Source: DAIDKA01 sp036267975 | GTDB lineage: Bacteria; Pseudomonadota; Gammaproteobacteria; Steroidobacterales; Steroidobacteraceae | Assembly: GCA_036267975.1 (NCBI GenBank) | Contig: DATAVA010000022.1 | Coordinates: forward strand, 56,923-120,922 | Reading direction: 5' to 3' | DNA: 64,000 nt | Shown here: piece by piece, positions 1-8,453 of the stretch | How positions within the stretch are numbered: position 1 is the first letter of the stretch | Layout of the letters: each line of letters begins with the position of its first letter | Translations under genes and position numbers: made by a program | Notes under the pieces: generated by a model | The model's database searches: none | What the model was told of the DNA's origin: nothing | Seen by the model: the letters and a program-made list of their open reading frames with translations, nothing else

Positions 1-135
1 TCCGCGCTGGCGCGGCGCGCACTGGTGTTGACCAATCGCAGCGCGCTGCTGAAGCGCTTCTTCATCGGGCACGCATTGGGACAGGCACCGGAGCTTACAG
101 CCTGGGAATCTGATCCAGCTTGGCAGCGCAGATGA
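1..135 (+). CDS. C-terminal end of a probable UbiH/UbiF-type FAD monooxygenase (5' partial)
   Basis: An open frame runs in from the left edge and stops at TGA 133-135, leaving 44 residues. They contain the stretch LLKRFFIGHALG followed by PEL. This resembles the usual C-terminus of ubiquinone-biosynthesis hydroxylases (UbiH/UbiF/VisC family), a basic K-R segment followed by A-x-G. The catalytic and FAD-binding parts lie outside the window, so the family call is inference. The gene converges on phhB, overlapping its 3' end by about 40 bases, which is normal for this compact genome. Confidence 0.35.
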   Translation, partial: SALARRALVLTNRSALLKRFFIGHALGQAPELTAWESDPAWQRR

Positions 136-433
136 AATCGTTTTCCGACAGCCCGCCGATGGCGTGGGTGCTGTAGCGGACCCGGCACACGCTGTAGCCG
201 ACTTCGAGGTCCGGGTGATGGTCTTCAACGTTGGCCACGTGTGCCACGGCATTGACGAAGCTCATGGTGCGATAGAAATCGCGGAAGGTGAACTCGCGGT
301 GCAGGCAGGCCGCCGCATCATCGACAGTCCAGGCCGGATCCAGGCGCAACAGCAGTTCATCGGCCGCGGCGCGCGTCAGCGGTGCCACGCCGCCTTCGCA
401 AGGCTCGCAGCGGCGATCAGCCAATTCACTCAT
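95..433 (-). CDS. phhB: 4a-hydroxytetrahydrobiopterin dehydratase (pterin-4a-carbinolamine dehydratase)
   Basis: The 112-residue protein has the usual length and the pterin dehydratase signature. The His pair in EDHHPDLEV lies at residues 72-73 and the third active-site His in YSTHAIGGL at residue 90, preceded by the FRDFYRTMSFV strand. The enzyme dehydrates 4a-hydroxytetrahydropterin, recycling the cofactor of aromatic amino acid hydroxylases in the cytoplasm. It starts 9 bases after the ispG stop on the same strand, so the two are probably co-transcribed. No phenylalanine hydroxylase gene is in the window. The family is also known as DCoH. Confidence 0.93.
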   Translation of the reverse strand: MSELADRRCEPCEGGVAPLTRAAADELLLRLDPAWTVDDAAACLHREFTFRDFYRTMSFVNAVAHVANVEDHHPDLEVGYSVCRVRYSTHAIGGLSENDFICAAKLDQIPRL

Positions 434-442
434 GACGTGGTG

Positions 443-1669
443 TCACAACGCCTGCTTGGGAGTGTACTTGCGGGCGACATACTGCTCCACCAGTTCCTGG
501 AATTCCTCGGCGATGCGCTCGCCCTTGAGGGTTACCGTCTTGGCGCCATCCTCGTATACGGGGGCGACCGCCCGCTCGCCGGTGCCCGGCAGGCTGATGC
601 CCAAACTGGCGTGCTTGCTTTCACCCGGACCATTGACCACGCAGCCCATGACCGCGACCGTCATTTCCTCGACACCATCGTAGGAGCGGCGCCATTCCGG
701 CATGCGATGCCGGATGTGCGACTGGATGCGCTGGGCAAGTTCCTGGAAGTAGGTGCTGGTGGTGCGGCCGCAACCCGGGCAGGCGATGACCATCGGCGTG
801 AACGAGCGCAGGCCCATGGTCTGCAGGATTTCCTGCGCGACGATCACCTCGTTGGTGCGGTCACCGTTGGGTTCGGGGGTGAGCGATACCCGGATCGTGT
901 CGCCGATGCCCTGCTGCAGCAGCACGGACATGCCGGCGGTGGAGGCCACGATGCCCTTGGAGCCCATGCCGGCCTCGGTGAGGCCCAAGTGCAATGGGAA
1001 GTCGCAGCGCGCGGCCAGGTCCGTATAGATCGCAATGAGGTCCTGGACGCCGGAGACCTTCGCCGAGAGGATGATGCGCTCTTTCGGCAGACCCACCTCC
1101 ATGGCGCGCTCGGCGCTGGAAAGCGCGGATGCCACTACCGCCTGGCGCATCACATCACGCGCATCGAGAGGTTCGGCCCGTGCCGAATTCTCATCCATCA
1201 TTCTGGTCAGCAGGTCCTGATCGAGGCTGCCCCAGTTGACCCCGATGCGCACCGGCTTCTCATGCCGGCAGGCCATTTCGATCATTTCCGCAAACTGTGG
1301 GTCGCGCTTGGTACCACGACCCACATTGCCCGGATTGATGCGGTACTTGGCCAGCGCGGTCGCACACCCGGGGTATTCACGCAACAGCTTGTGGCCGTTG
1401 AAGTGGAAGTCGCCGATGAGCGGGACGCTGACGCCCAACTGGTCGAGGCGCTCGCGGATCGGTTCCACCGCGGCGGCCGCTTCCGCCGAGTTCACCGTCA
1501 GGCGCACCAGTTCGGAGCCCGCGCGGGCGAGGGATCTGACCTGTTCCACGGTACCGGCGATATCGGCCGTGTCCGTATTGGTCATGGATTGGACGACAAT
1601 GGGATTGGGGCCGCCGACGCGGATACCCCCAACGACGGTTACGAGCGATTTGCGACGTGGATGCGACAT
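443..1669 (-). CDS. ispG: 4-hydroxy-3-methylbut-2-en-1-yl diphosphate synthase (flavodoxin)
   Basis: IspG (GcpE) reductively converts MEcPP to HMBPP in the MEP isoprenoid pathway and needs a 4Fe-4S cluster. The three cluster cysteines are visible: two in CPGC (residues 297 and 300) and one in MGC before NGPGE (343), with the conserved Glu at 350. The TIM-barrel N-terminus begins with VVGGIRVGG and VVQSMTNTDT. I chose ATG at 1669 (408 aa). The frame stays open upstream to 1798, but that would add 43 unconserved residues and run into dgkA on the other strand. phhB follows 9 bases downstream. Only 49 bases separate this start from divergent dgkA, so that gap must hold both promoters. Confidence 0.95.
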   Translation of the reverse strand: MSHPRRKSLVTVVGGIRVGGPNPIVVQSMTNTDTADIAGTVEQVRSLARAGSELVRLTVNSAEAAAAVEPIRERLDQLGVSVPLIGDFHFNGHKLLREYPGCATALAKYRINPGNVGRGTKRDPQFAEMIEMACRHEKPVRIGVNWGSLDQDLLTRMMDENSARAEPLDARDVMRQAVVASALSSAERAMEVGLPKERIILSAKVSGVQDLIAIYTDLAARCDFPLHLGLTEAGMGSKGIVASTAGMSVLLQQGIGDTIRVSLTPEPNGDRTNEVIVAQEILQTMGLRSFTPMVIACPGCGRTTSTYFQELAQRIQSHIRHRMPEWRRSYDGVEEMTVAVMGCVVNGPGESKHASLGISLPGTGERAVAPVYEDGAKTVTLKGERIAEEFQELVEQYVARKYTPKQAL

Positions 1670-1718
1670 GAGTGCATTGTACCGCTTAACATGACGGCAA
1701 AATAACCGTAGGTAGAGC

Positions 1719-2102
1719 ATGTCCGTTCCGGAAACGCCGGTCCGCGAGAAGCCGACCGGCCTGACGCGCATCGTCAGGGCCGCTGCAGCGAGCTGCAAAG
1801 GCCTGCGCGGCGCCTATCGCGAGGAGGCCGCGTTTCGCCAGGAACTGGGTCTGAGTGTCCTGGTCATACCCTTGGGCCTGTGGCTGGGCCGTACGGGGGT
1901 CGAACGGGCGCTGCTGGTCGCGCCGATGCTGCTGGTGCTCATTGTTGAATTGCTCAACAGCGCCGTGGAGGCCACAGTAGATCGCATCGGCCTGGAACGG
2001 CATGCCCTGGCGGGTCTCGCCAAGGACATCGGTTCGGCCGCTGTATTGATGTCCTTTGTATTGTTGGGGGTGATGTGGCTGCTGATACTGATCGATCATT
2101 GA
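1719..2102 (+). CDS. dgkA: Diacylglycerol kinase, prokaryotic DgkA type
   Basis: A 127-residue integral inner-membrane protein with three predicted helices (about 45-60, 65-85 and 105-125). The DgkA signature ELLNSAVE is at residues 77-84 and the catalytic-site AKDIGSAAV at about 101-109. DgkA phosphorylates diacylglycerol released during periplasmic glucan and lipopolysaccharide modification, returning it to phospholipid synthesis. That fits the opgG, opgH and opgD genes farther along, since OPG phosphoglycerol decoration produces diacylglycerol. Its TGA overlaps the ATG of the following protease (TGATG), implying translational coupling. Confidence 0.94.
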   Translation: MSVPETPVREKPTGLTRIVRAAAASCKGLRGAYREEAAFRQELGLSVLVIPLGLWLGRTGVERALLVAPMLLVLIVELLNSAVEATVDRIGLERHALAGLAKDIGSAAVLMSFVLLGVMWLLILIDH

Positions 2103-4993
2103 TGACAACCCTGCGCTGCGCCCTGGTCCTGCCGCTGCTGATCTGCGGGTCGCTGCTGCCGGCACTGGTGCACGGCGCCTCGGATGCGGGCAAGCCGGAT
2201 GCGCATGGCGCGCCAACGGCACAACCGGCGACATTGGCCCAGCAGGCCACCGCGGCGGAGGGCAATCCCGACTGGTCCGGCACCCTCGAGCGCATCGTCG
2301 GTAACGTGGTCGCCATCAATATCGACCAGACGCGCGCCTTTGACACGGAATGGAACGCGACCGCCCAGGCGACCGGCTTCGTGGTGGATGCCGAGCGGGG
2401 CCTGATCCTCACCAACCGGCACGTCGTGACGCCCGGACCGGTCACGGCCGAGGCAACGTTTCTGAATCGTGAGGAAGTGCAGCTGTATCCCGTGTACCGC
2501 GATCCGGTCCATGACTTCGGCCTGTATCACTATGACCCCTCGAAGCTGCACTTCATCAAGCCCAAGGCGTTGCCGCTGTATCCCGAGGGCGCGAAGGTCG
2601 GCACCGAAATTCGCGTCATCGGCAACAATGCCGGTGAGCAGCTGTCCATTCTCGCCGGCACCCTGGCGCGCCTCGACCGCGATGCGCCGGTGTACGGCCT
2701 GTACAAGTACAACGACTTCAACACGTTCTACCTGCAGGCGGCCTCGGGCACGTCCGGAGGTTCTTCGGGCTCACCCGTCGTCGATATCCGCGGCCGGGTC
2801 ATCGCCCTGAATGCCGGCGGTGCCAATGGCGCCGCTTCGAGCTTCTACCTGCCGCTCGGACGGGTGCGGCGTGCGCTCGAACTGATCCAGCAGGGCAAGC
2901 CGGTCACCCGCGGCACCCTGTCCACGGACTTCAGCTACGTCCCTTACGATGAGCTCGAGCGATTGGGACTCGCCGCGACGACCGAGCGCGACGTTCGCGG
3001 TGCATTTCCGGCACTGACGGGCATGCTCGTTGTCAGCAAGGTGCTGCCCGGGTCCGCCAGCAGCGGCGTGCTGCAGCCCGGAGATATTCTGGTACGCGTC
3101 AATGGTCGTTATGTCACGCAGTTCGAGCCGCTGGAGGCGCTGCTGGATGACAATGTGGGCAATACGGTCGAACTGACCCTGGAACGCGGTGGCAAGAGCG
3201 TCACGGCGAAGCTGCCCATCACGGATTTGAACGCCATCACGCCGGATTCGTACCTCGAATTTGGCGATGGGGTACTCAACAACCTGTCTTATGAGCTGGC
3301 CCGGCAGTTCAACGTGCCGGTCAAGGGCGTGTATGTGGCCAATCCCGGTTACGCCCTGGGCGCGGCGGGCATTGCGCGTGGCTCGGTCATCGTCGCGATG
3401 AACGCCAAGCCGGTGAACGATCTCGATGACCTGCAGAAGATCCTGGACACCCTCGGGGATGGCGCGCGTGCGACGGTCCGGTACTTCTCGCTCGATGATC
3501 CGCGCAGCACGCAGCTGCGTTCGTTCCGTATGGACCGGCAATGGTTTCTGTCCGGACGCTGCCGTCGCGACGACAAGGTCGGGCTGTGGGACTGTTCGGA
3601 GCTGACTTCGGTCGCCCCCGCACTCCCACCGGCGCCGGCATCGACCCCGTTGCCGATGTATACCGATCCGCGGCTGAAGAAGCTGACCCCCTCGCTGGTG
3701 TTCGTCACCTATGACATGCCGTACTCGGTATCCGGCGTCACAGAAACCAGCTTCCATGGCACCGGACTGGTCGTGGATGCGGCACGGGGTCTGGTGGTGG
3801 TGGACCGCAATACCGTGCCGGTTTCCGTGGGCAATGTGCAGATCACCTTCGCGGGGACGCTCCAGGTGCCCGGCCGCGTGGTGTATGTCAATCCGCTGCA
3901 CAATCTTTCCGTGGTGGCATACGATCCCGCGCTCATCGGCGATACGCCGGTGAGAAGCGCGATCCTGGCACCGGGTGCACTGCATGAAGGCAATCCGGTG
4001 TGGGTGGTCGGTTTGAGTGCCGACGGGCAGCCGCATACGCGCAACACCCAGATCGCGAACGTCGGCCCGCTGGCCCTGCCGCTCTCGCGCTCGATGCGCT
4101 TTCGTGATACCAATCTGGATGTCGCGCAGCTGGTGAATCCGCCGACCGACTATGACGGCGTGTTGTCAAATGAGACCGGCCAGGTGATCGGCCTATGGTC
4201 CAGTTATGCGATTGAGAACGGCCGCGACCTGTCACAGGAGAACCGTGGCGTTCCAATCGATGATGTGGCGACCATGCTCGATCACATCCACTCCGGCACG
4301 CCGTTGCATAGCCTGGAGACCGAGCTGATTCCGATGCAGCTGGCCGACGCGCGTCAGCTTGGCCTCTCGCAGGAGTGGCTGAAGAAGCTTGAATTGCACG
4401 ATGGCAGCGAGCGTCAGGCGCTCATGGTGGTGCGCATGGTCGGCGGCTCCAACGCCGCGAGCCTGCTGCAACAGGGCGATATCCTGTTGGCCATCGACGA
4501 TCACACGGTCACCCATTTCGCGGAAGTTGAACAGGCGGTCGCTAATGCGCCCACCGTCAAGGTCACCGTGTGGCGCGCCAATGCAGCCGTGCAGTTGACG
4601 GTCGAAACCGCGGCGCTCAATGGCCAGGACATCGACCGCGTGGTGCAATGGGCGGGGGCGACCCTGCAGGCGCCGCAGCGGCCGATCGCGGCCCAGCGCG
4701 GCATCGCTCCCGACGGCGTCTACGTCGCCTTCTTTACTTATGGCTCGCCGTCGGCCCGTTACGGCCTATACCCCGGGCGGCGGATCGTGGAAGTGGACGG
4801 GGTGCCGACCCCTGACCTGGATGCCTTTCTCAAGGCGGTAAGCGGGCGGCCGGATCGCTCGTCCTTGCGCCTGAAGACTTTGAATTGGAACGATGCCGCC
4901 GAGGTCATCACCCTGAAGCTCGACAAGCACTACTTCCCGGCCTACGAGGTCCGGCGCACCGCCAACGGCTGGGAGCGCCAGCTGCTGGAGTAG
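2102..4993 (+). CDS. Tandem HtrA-like serine protease with PDZ domains (Nma111/Deg7-like)
   Basis: A 963-residue protein with an N-terminal signal peptide (MTTLRCALVLPLL onward, probable cleavage after VHGA). Order: active trypsin-like domain (about 60-270) with His107 in LTNRHVV, Asp138 in DPVHDFG and Ser222 in GSSGSP; PDZ at about 285-375; PDZ at about 395-480; a second protease-like domain at about 525-740; further PDZ-like segments at about 770-840 and 880-950. The second domain has lost the triad: His aligns with Asn in VVVDRNTV, Asp with Asn in NPLHNLS, and the Ser loop reads NPPTDYDG. This layout matches yeast Nma111 and plant Deg7 rather than DegP (about 470 aa). A GTG at 2075 would add nine residues before the signal peptide. 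The protein is probably a periplasmic quality-control protease; its substrate is unknown. Confidence 0.85.
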   Translation: MTTLRCALVLPLLICGSLLPALVHGASDAGKPDAHGAPTAQPATLAQQATAAEGNPDWSGTLERIVGNVVAINIDQTRAFDTEWNATAQATGFVVDAERGLILTNRHVVTPGPVTAEATFLNREEVQLYPVYRDPVHDFGLYHYDPSKLHFIKPKALPLYPEGAKVGTEIRVIGNNAGEQLSILAGTLARLDRDAPVYGLYKYNDFNTFYLQAASGTSGGSSGSPVVDIRGRVIALNAGGANGAASSFYLPLGRVRRALELIQQGKPVTRGTLSTDFSYVPYDELERLGLAATTERDVRGAFPALTGMLVVSKVLPGSASSGVLQPGDILVRVNGRYVTQFEPLEALLDDNVGNTVELTLERGGKSVTAKLPITDLNAITPDSYLEFGDGVLNNLSYELARQFNVPVKGVYVANPGYALGAAGIARGSVIVAMNAKPVNDLDDLQKILDTLGDGARATVRYFSLDDPRSTQLRSFRMDRQWFLSGRCRRDDKVGLWDCSELTSVAPALPPAPASTPLPMYTDPRLKKLTPSLVFVTYDMPYSVSGVTETSFHGTGLVVDAARGLVVVDRNTVPVSVGNVQITFAGTLQVPGRVVYVNPLHNLSVVAYDPALIGDTPVRSAILAPGALHEGNPVWVVGLSADGQPHTRNTQIANVGPLALPLSRSMRFRDTNLDVAQLVNPPTDYDGVLSNETGQVIGLWSSYAIENGRDLSQENRGVPIDDVATMLDHIHSGTPLHSLETELIPMQLADARQLGLSQEWLKKLELHDGSERQALMVVRMVGGSNAASLLQQGDILLAIDDHTVTHFAEVEQAVANAPTVKVTVWRANAAVQLTVETAALNGQDIDRVVQWAGATLQAPQRPIAAQRGIAPDGVYVAFFTYGSPSARYGLYPGRRIVEVDGVPTPDLDAFLKAVSGRPDRSSLRLKTLNWNDAAEVITLKLDKHYFPAYEVRRTANGWERQLLE

Positions 4994-5112
4994 TGAGCGC
5001 GCAACATTTTGGGGTTTGGCACGCCTGAGGCGCTATCTCCACGGGAGAAACCGCCCCAGGAGCGGACTTGGGCCTGTCGCGCACAAAGCACGGGGCGGAC
5101 CCCAAGCCTTGG

Positions 5113-5118
5113 TAGAAT
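5113..5118 (+). promoter_or_regulatory. Possible -10 box directly before the Sua5 start
   Basis: TAGAAT ends six bases before the ATG at 5125, and I see no Shine-Dalgarno sequence in between. If it is used, transcription would begin at or next to the start codon and give a leaderless message. No good -35 hexamer lies 17 bases upstream, so this is weak. The rest of the 131-base gap holds only a short CTCC/GGAG hairpin. Confidence 0.25.
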
Positions 5119-5124
5119 TCCCCC

Positions 5125-6141
5125 ATGGTGAAGGTTGTCCGGGCTAGTCAGGTCGATATCGATGCTGCCGTGCAAGCGTTGCGCGATGGTGACCTTGTCG
5201 CGTTTCCGACCGAAACGGTCTATGGGCTGGGGGCCAATGCGCAAAATCCCGCCGCGGTGCGCAAAATATTTGAGGCCAAGGGCCGACCCTTGAGCCATCC
5301 TGTGATCGTGCACCTTGACAGCCCCAAGTTCCTGCACCGCTGGGTCAGCGAAGTCCCGCCCGCCGCCGCGCGGCTCGCCGAGCGCTTCTGGCCCGGACCG
5401 ATGACGCTGGTCATGCCGCGGGGCGCCAATGTCCACGACATTGTCACCGGGGGCCAGGACACGGTGGCCATCCGGGTACCCTCGCATCCGATGGCGCAGC
5501 AGCTGCTGACCGCATTCGGCGGCGGCATTGCCGCACCGTCCGCCAACCGCTTCGGCCGCCTCAGTCCGACGCGCGCCGAGCATGTCCGCGATGAACTCGG
5601 TGATGCCGTACGCGTCGTGCTGGATGGTGGAGAAAGTCAGATCGGCCTGGAGTCCACCATCGTCGCCTGCGAGGGGGACAAGGTGCGGTTGCTGCGGCCG
5701 GGCGCCGTTACCGCCGGCCAGCTGCGCGAGGTGGCGCCGGATCTCATCATTGGTGCGGATGCGTTCAGTTCCCGGGTGCCGGGCAGCCTGCCGTCGCATT
5801 ACGCGCCGACCACGCCGATGAGCGTCGTGCCGTCGGGTGAAATTGATGCACAGGCCGCCGCGGCCTCCAGTGGCGGCACCCGCATCGCGGTGCTGGCGCA
5901 GCGCCTGCCCCTGAAGTCGCACGCCTATGTCACCTGGGTGAATGCCGGACGGCGCCCCGAGCAGTATGCGCACGACCTGTATGCCAACCTGCGCGCGCTC
6001 GACACCGCCGGCTGCCAGCAGATCCTGGTGCAGGACGTGCCCGACGGTGAACGTTGGGACGCCGTGCGCGATCGCCTGTTGCGTGCCGCCACCCGGGTTA
6101 CCGAAGGTGATGACACCGGCGCCAGTGCCGTATTGCCCTAA
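5125..6141 (+). CDS. L-threonylcarbamoyladenylate synthase, Sua5 type
   Basis: The protein (338 aa) makes threonylcarbamoyl-AMP from threonine, bicarbonate and ATP, the first step of the universal t6A37 tRNA modification. The YrdC domain has PTETVYGLG at residues 28-36 and KGRP at 52-55. SKF and PSAN-type elements follow, including APSANRFG. The length exceeds the single-domain TsaC (about 190 aa), and the C-terminal third (about 215-338) matches the extra Sua5 domain, so this is the long form. The downstream decarboxylase begins 31 bases later on the same strand. Confidence 0.93.
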   Translation: MVKVVRASQVDIDAAVQALRDGDLVAFPTETVYGLGANAQNPAAVRKIFEAKGRPLSHPVIVHLDSPKFLHRWVSEVPPAAARLAERFWPGPMTLVMPRGANVHDIVTGGQDTVAIRVPSHPMAQQLLTAFGGGIAAPSANRFGRLSPTRAEHVRDELGDAVRVVLDGGESQIGLESTIVACEGDKVRLLRPGAVTAGQLREVAPDLIIGADAFSSRVPGSLPSHYAPTTPMSVVPSGEIDAQAAAASSGGTRIAVLAQRLPLKSHAYVTWVNAGRRPEQYAHDLYANLRALDTAGCQQILVQDVPDGERWDAVRDRLLRAATRVTEGDDTGASAVLP

Positions 6142-6172
6142 GAGCGCGCCAATTTCCCCTACGAGACTCTCC

Positions 6173-7354
6173 ATGCCGACCCGTTCGCGCACCACGCGCT
6201 TCGTGGACCCGTTTCAACCCGACCAGATCCGCCGCCTGGTCGCGGAGTTCGGCTCTCCACTGCTGATCATTGACTGCGAACGCGTCCGGGTGCAGCTGCG
6301 CAAGCTGGCGAAGGCGCTGCCGAAGGTTGACCTGCACTATGCATTGAAGCCCTTGCCGCATCCGGCGGTGGTGCAGGTCGTGATGCAGGCGGGCGGCTAC
6401 CTCGACCTGGCGACGACCGGTGAGGTGCAGCTCGTGAAGCGCCTCGGCGCAAGTCCCGAGCGTTGCATCCACACCCACCCCATCAAGCGTGCCCAGGACA
6501 TCCGCAATGCCATGGAATTTGGTGTGCGCACCTTTGTGGCGGACAACCCGGATGAGGTTCGTAAATTCGCGCGGCTCGGGGAGCACGCGCGGCTGCTGCT
6601 GCGCGTGTCGTTCCGCAGCCCCGGCGCGGTGTGCGATTTGTCGCGCAAGTTCGGCTGCGACCCGGAGCATTTCCTGGAGCTGGCGCGTCTGGCCGCAAGC
6701 CTCGGTGTGGATGTGCAGGGCGCCTCCTTCCACGTCGGCTCGCAGGCCGCCGACCCGGCCAAGCACGTCGAAGCCATCGACGCATGCGCCAGACTCATGG
6801 CCGCGGCGCGGCGCGAGAAGCTCGGCGCACTGGACACGCTCGACATCGGCGGCGGCTTTCCGATTGATTACGGCGCTCCGGTACCGGATATCGTGCGCTT
6901 CTGTGCTCCGATCCGGCAGCAACTCGCGAAGCTGCCCAAGCGCATCCGGGTCATTGCCGAGCCTGGGCGCTTCATCGCCGGGCCGGCCGCCATCGGTGTT
7001 GCCAGCGTCATGGGCCGTGCGCAGCGCGAGGGTCACTGGTGGTACTACCTGGATGATGGACTGTATGGGTCATACAGCGGACAGTTATATGACCACGCAC
7101 GGTATCCGGTCGAGCCGCTGCGAGAGGGATCCCACCACCTGCCGTCGGTGCTTGCCGGTCCGACCTGCGACAGTATCGATGTGATCGCCGAGAACCTGAT
7201 GCTGCCGAAGCTCGAAATCGGGGACCTGATTGTCGGTCGGGCGATGGGTGCCTACACCTGGGCCAGCGCCTCGGAATTCAATTTCTTCCCCAAGGCTACG
7301 GTGGTCTCCGTGAACATGACCCGCGCCGATCACGGCACGGTGTGCCCCGTTTGA
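6173..7354 (+). CDS. PLP-dependent ornithine/lysine-type decarboxylase, fold type III
   Basis: A 393-residue member of the Orn/DAP/Arg decarboxylase 2 family. Visible are the PLP lysine K59 in HYALKP, HVGSQ at 187-191, the phosphate-binding GGG at 226-228, EPGR at 263-266 and the catalytic Cys332 in GPTCDSID. This pattern matches eukaryotic-like ornithine decarboxylases, which release CO2 from ornithine to form putrescine; lysine activity is also possible. I chose ATG at 6173. The frame continues upstream to 5942 but that part only overlaps Sua5 out of frame. It opens a tightly packed series with HAD, HIT, ABC, permease and AttH genes. Confidence 0.88.
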   Translation: MPTRSRTTRFVDPFQPDQIRRLVAEFGSPLLIIDCERVRVQLRKLAKALPKVDLHYALKPLPHPAVVQVVMQAGGYLDLATTGEVQLVKRLGASPERCIHTHPIKRAQDIRNAMEFGVRTFVADNPDEVRKFARLGEHARLLLRVSFRSPGAVCDLSRKFGCDPEHFLELARLAASLGVDVQGASFHVGSQAADPAKHVEAIDACARLMAAARREKLGALDTLDIGGGFPIDYGAPVPDIVRFCAPIRQQLAKLPKRIRVIAEPGRFIAGPAAIGVASVMGRAQREGHWWYYLDDGLYGSYSGQLYDHARYPVEPLREGSHHLPSVLAGPTCDSIDVIAENLMLPKLEIGDLIVGRAMGAYTWASASEFNFFPKATVVSVNMTRADHGTVCPV

Positions 7355-7950
7355 TCCGCGACATCGTCTTCGATATCGGCTGGGTGTTCGTCGCCATCCA
7401 TCCCGAACCCATGCTCGAGTTTCTGGTGAATCATGGTGCGCCGCGGATGGATCTGGATACCGCGCTCGCGCAGGTCGGGCTCGGGGAGCATGAAACGGGC
7501 CAGCTGGACGGCGCGGGGCTGATTGAACGCTTTCGCACCCTTGCGCCGCGCGCCGCGCGCGCCGCACTGCGCCAGCAGTGGCTCGATATCTTCGCGCCAC
7601 GCGCGGACATGATGCAGCTGGCGCGCCGGGTTGCGACGCAACAAGGCGTCTACCTGCTGTCTAATATCGGTGATCTGCACTGGGACCACCTGGCCGCATC
7701 CTACAGCGTGGATCGCATTGGCCACGGCGCTCTGCCATCCTTCCGCGCGGGGGTCATGAAACCAGACACCGCCATTTACGCGCAGGCCGAGCGCAAGTTC
7801 GGCCTGAAGCCCGCGGCGACGGTATTCGTGGATGATCGCGCGCAGAACATCGAGGCGGCCCGCGCACGGGGCTGGCATGGCATCGTCCACCGCAATTTCA
7901 ATGACACACGGCAGGCGCTGCTGCGCCTGGGCGTGGAGGCAGCGCGATGA
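7342..7950 (+). CDS. HAD superfamily hydrolase (HAD-IA, YihX-like)
   Basis: A 202-residue HAD phosphatase-like protein. Motif I is DIVFDIGWVF with the nucleophile Asp near residue 11, motif II is the Ser in LLSNIGD, motif III the Lys in MKPDTAIY, and motif IV VDDRAQNI. The DIG form of motif I is typical of the YihX/haloacid-dehalogenase-like branch. The GTG start at 7342 overlaps the decarboxylase by 13 bases; TTG 7351 is an alternative. The substrate cannot be read from the sequence. Confidence 0.85.
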   Translation: MPRLIRDIVFDIGWVFVAIHPEPMLEFLVNHGAPRMDLDTALAQVGLGEHETGQLDGAGLIERFRTLAPRAARAALRQQWLDIFAPRADMMQLARRVATQQGVYLLSNIGDLHWDHLAASYSVDRIGHGALPSFRAGVMKPDTAIYAQAERKFGLKPAATVFVDDRAQNIEAARARGWHGIVHRNFNDTRQALLRLGVEAAR

Positions 7951-8453
7951 AGAGTGAAAAACCTGACAGCACGACCGCGATCCACCAACAGGTGGTGGCG
8001 GCGCGGGAGGGCAAGAATCCCCGCGTTGTCGCCCGGCTGTTCTCCGGCTGGGTCGTTTTCGGCGAGCGCCAGTTCGTGCGCGGCTACGTGCTGCTGCTGC
8101 CGGATCCGGTAGTGCCGACCCTCAATGCGCTCGGGGCCCAGGAGCGTGGGCAGTTCCTGCTGGACATGGCGCGCCTGGGCGATGCCTTGCTCAAAGTCAC
8201 CAATGCGCTGCGCATCAACTACGCCATTCTCGGCAATCTCGCACCGGCGCTGCACGCGCACGTGATACCCCGTTACGCGGAAGAACCGGAGGCGCTGCGC
8301 ACGGCGCACCCGTGGGCGCATGACTGGCAGGCGGCGCCGGCGTTCGACCGCGCCGAATACGCCGCATTGAGCGAGGCGCTGCGCCGGGAGCTGACGCGCA
8401 TGGGTGTGACCAAGCCCATGCGCTACGATCCGGGCGCCAATGCCGCGTGCTGA
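7947..8453 (+). CDS. HIT family protein
   Basis: The protein (168 aa) carries the histidine-triad motif as LHAHVIPRY, with His103 and His105; the third position is occupied by Pro-Arg, as in diverged HIT members. HIT proteins hydrolyse or transfer nucleotidyl groups (AMP-lysine, ApnA, galactose-1-phosphate uridylyl). Which of these applies here is not visible. ATG at 7947 overlaps the HAD stop by four bases (ATGA), showing translational coupling. Confidence 0.8.
   Translation: MKSEKPDSTTAIHQQVVAAREGKNPRVVARLFSGWVVFGERQFVRGYVLLLPDPVVPTLNALGAQERGQFLLDMARLGDALLKVTNALRINYAILGNLAPALHAHVIPRYAEEPEALRTAHPWAHDWQAAPAFDRAEYAALSEALRRELTRMGVTKPMRYDPGANAAC

Noticed and set aside
164..1705. 513-residue open frame on the plus strand
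   Set aside because: Antisense to ispG and phhB, both of which have clear catalytic motifs; the composition is that of a shadow frame.
4994..5124. Possible riboswitch before Sua5 (CTCC-ACG-GGAG hairpin)
   Set aside because: Only one short hairpin is visible and no known riboswitch consensus could be matched.
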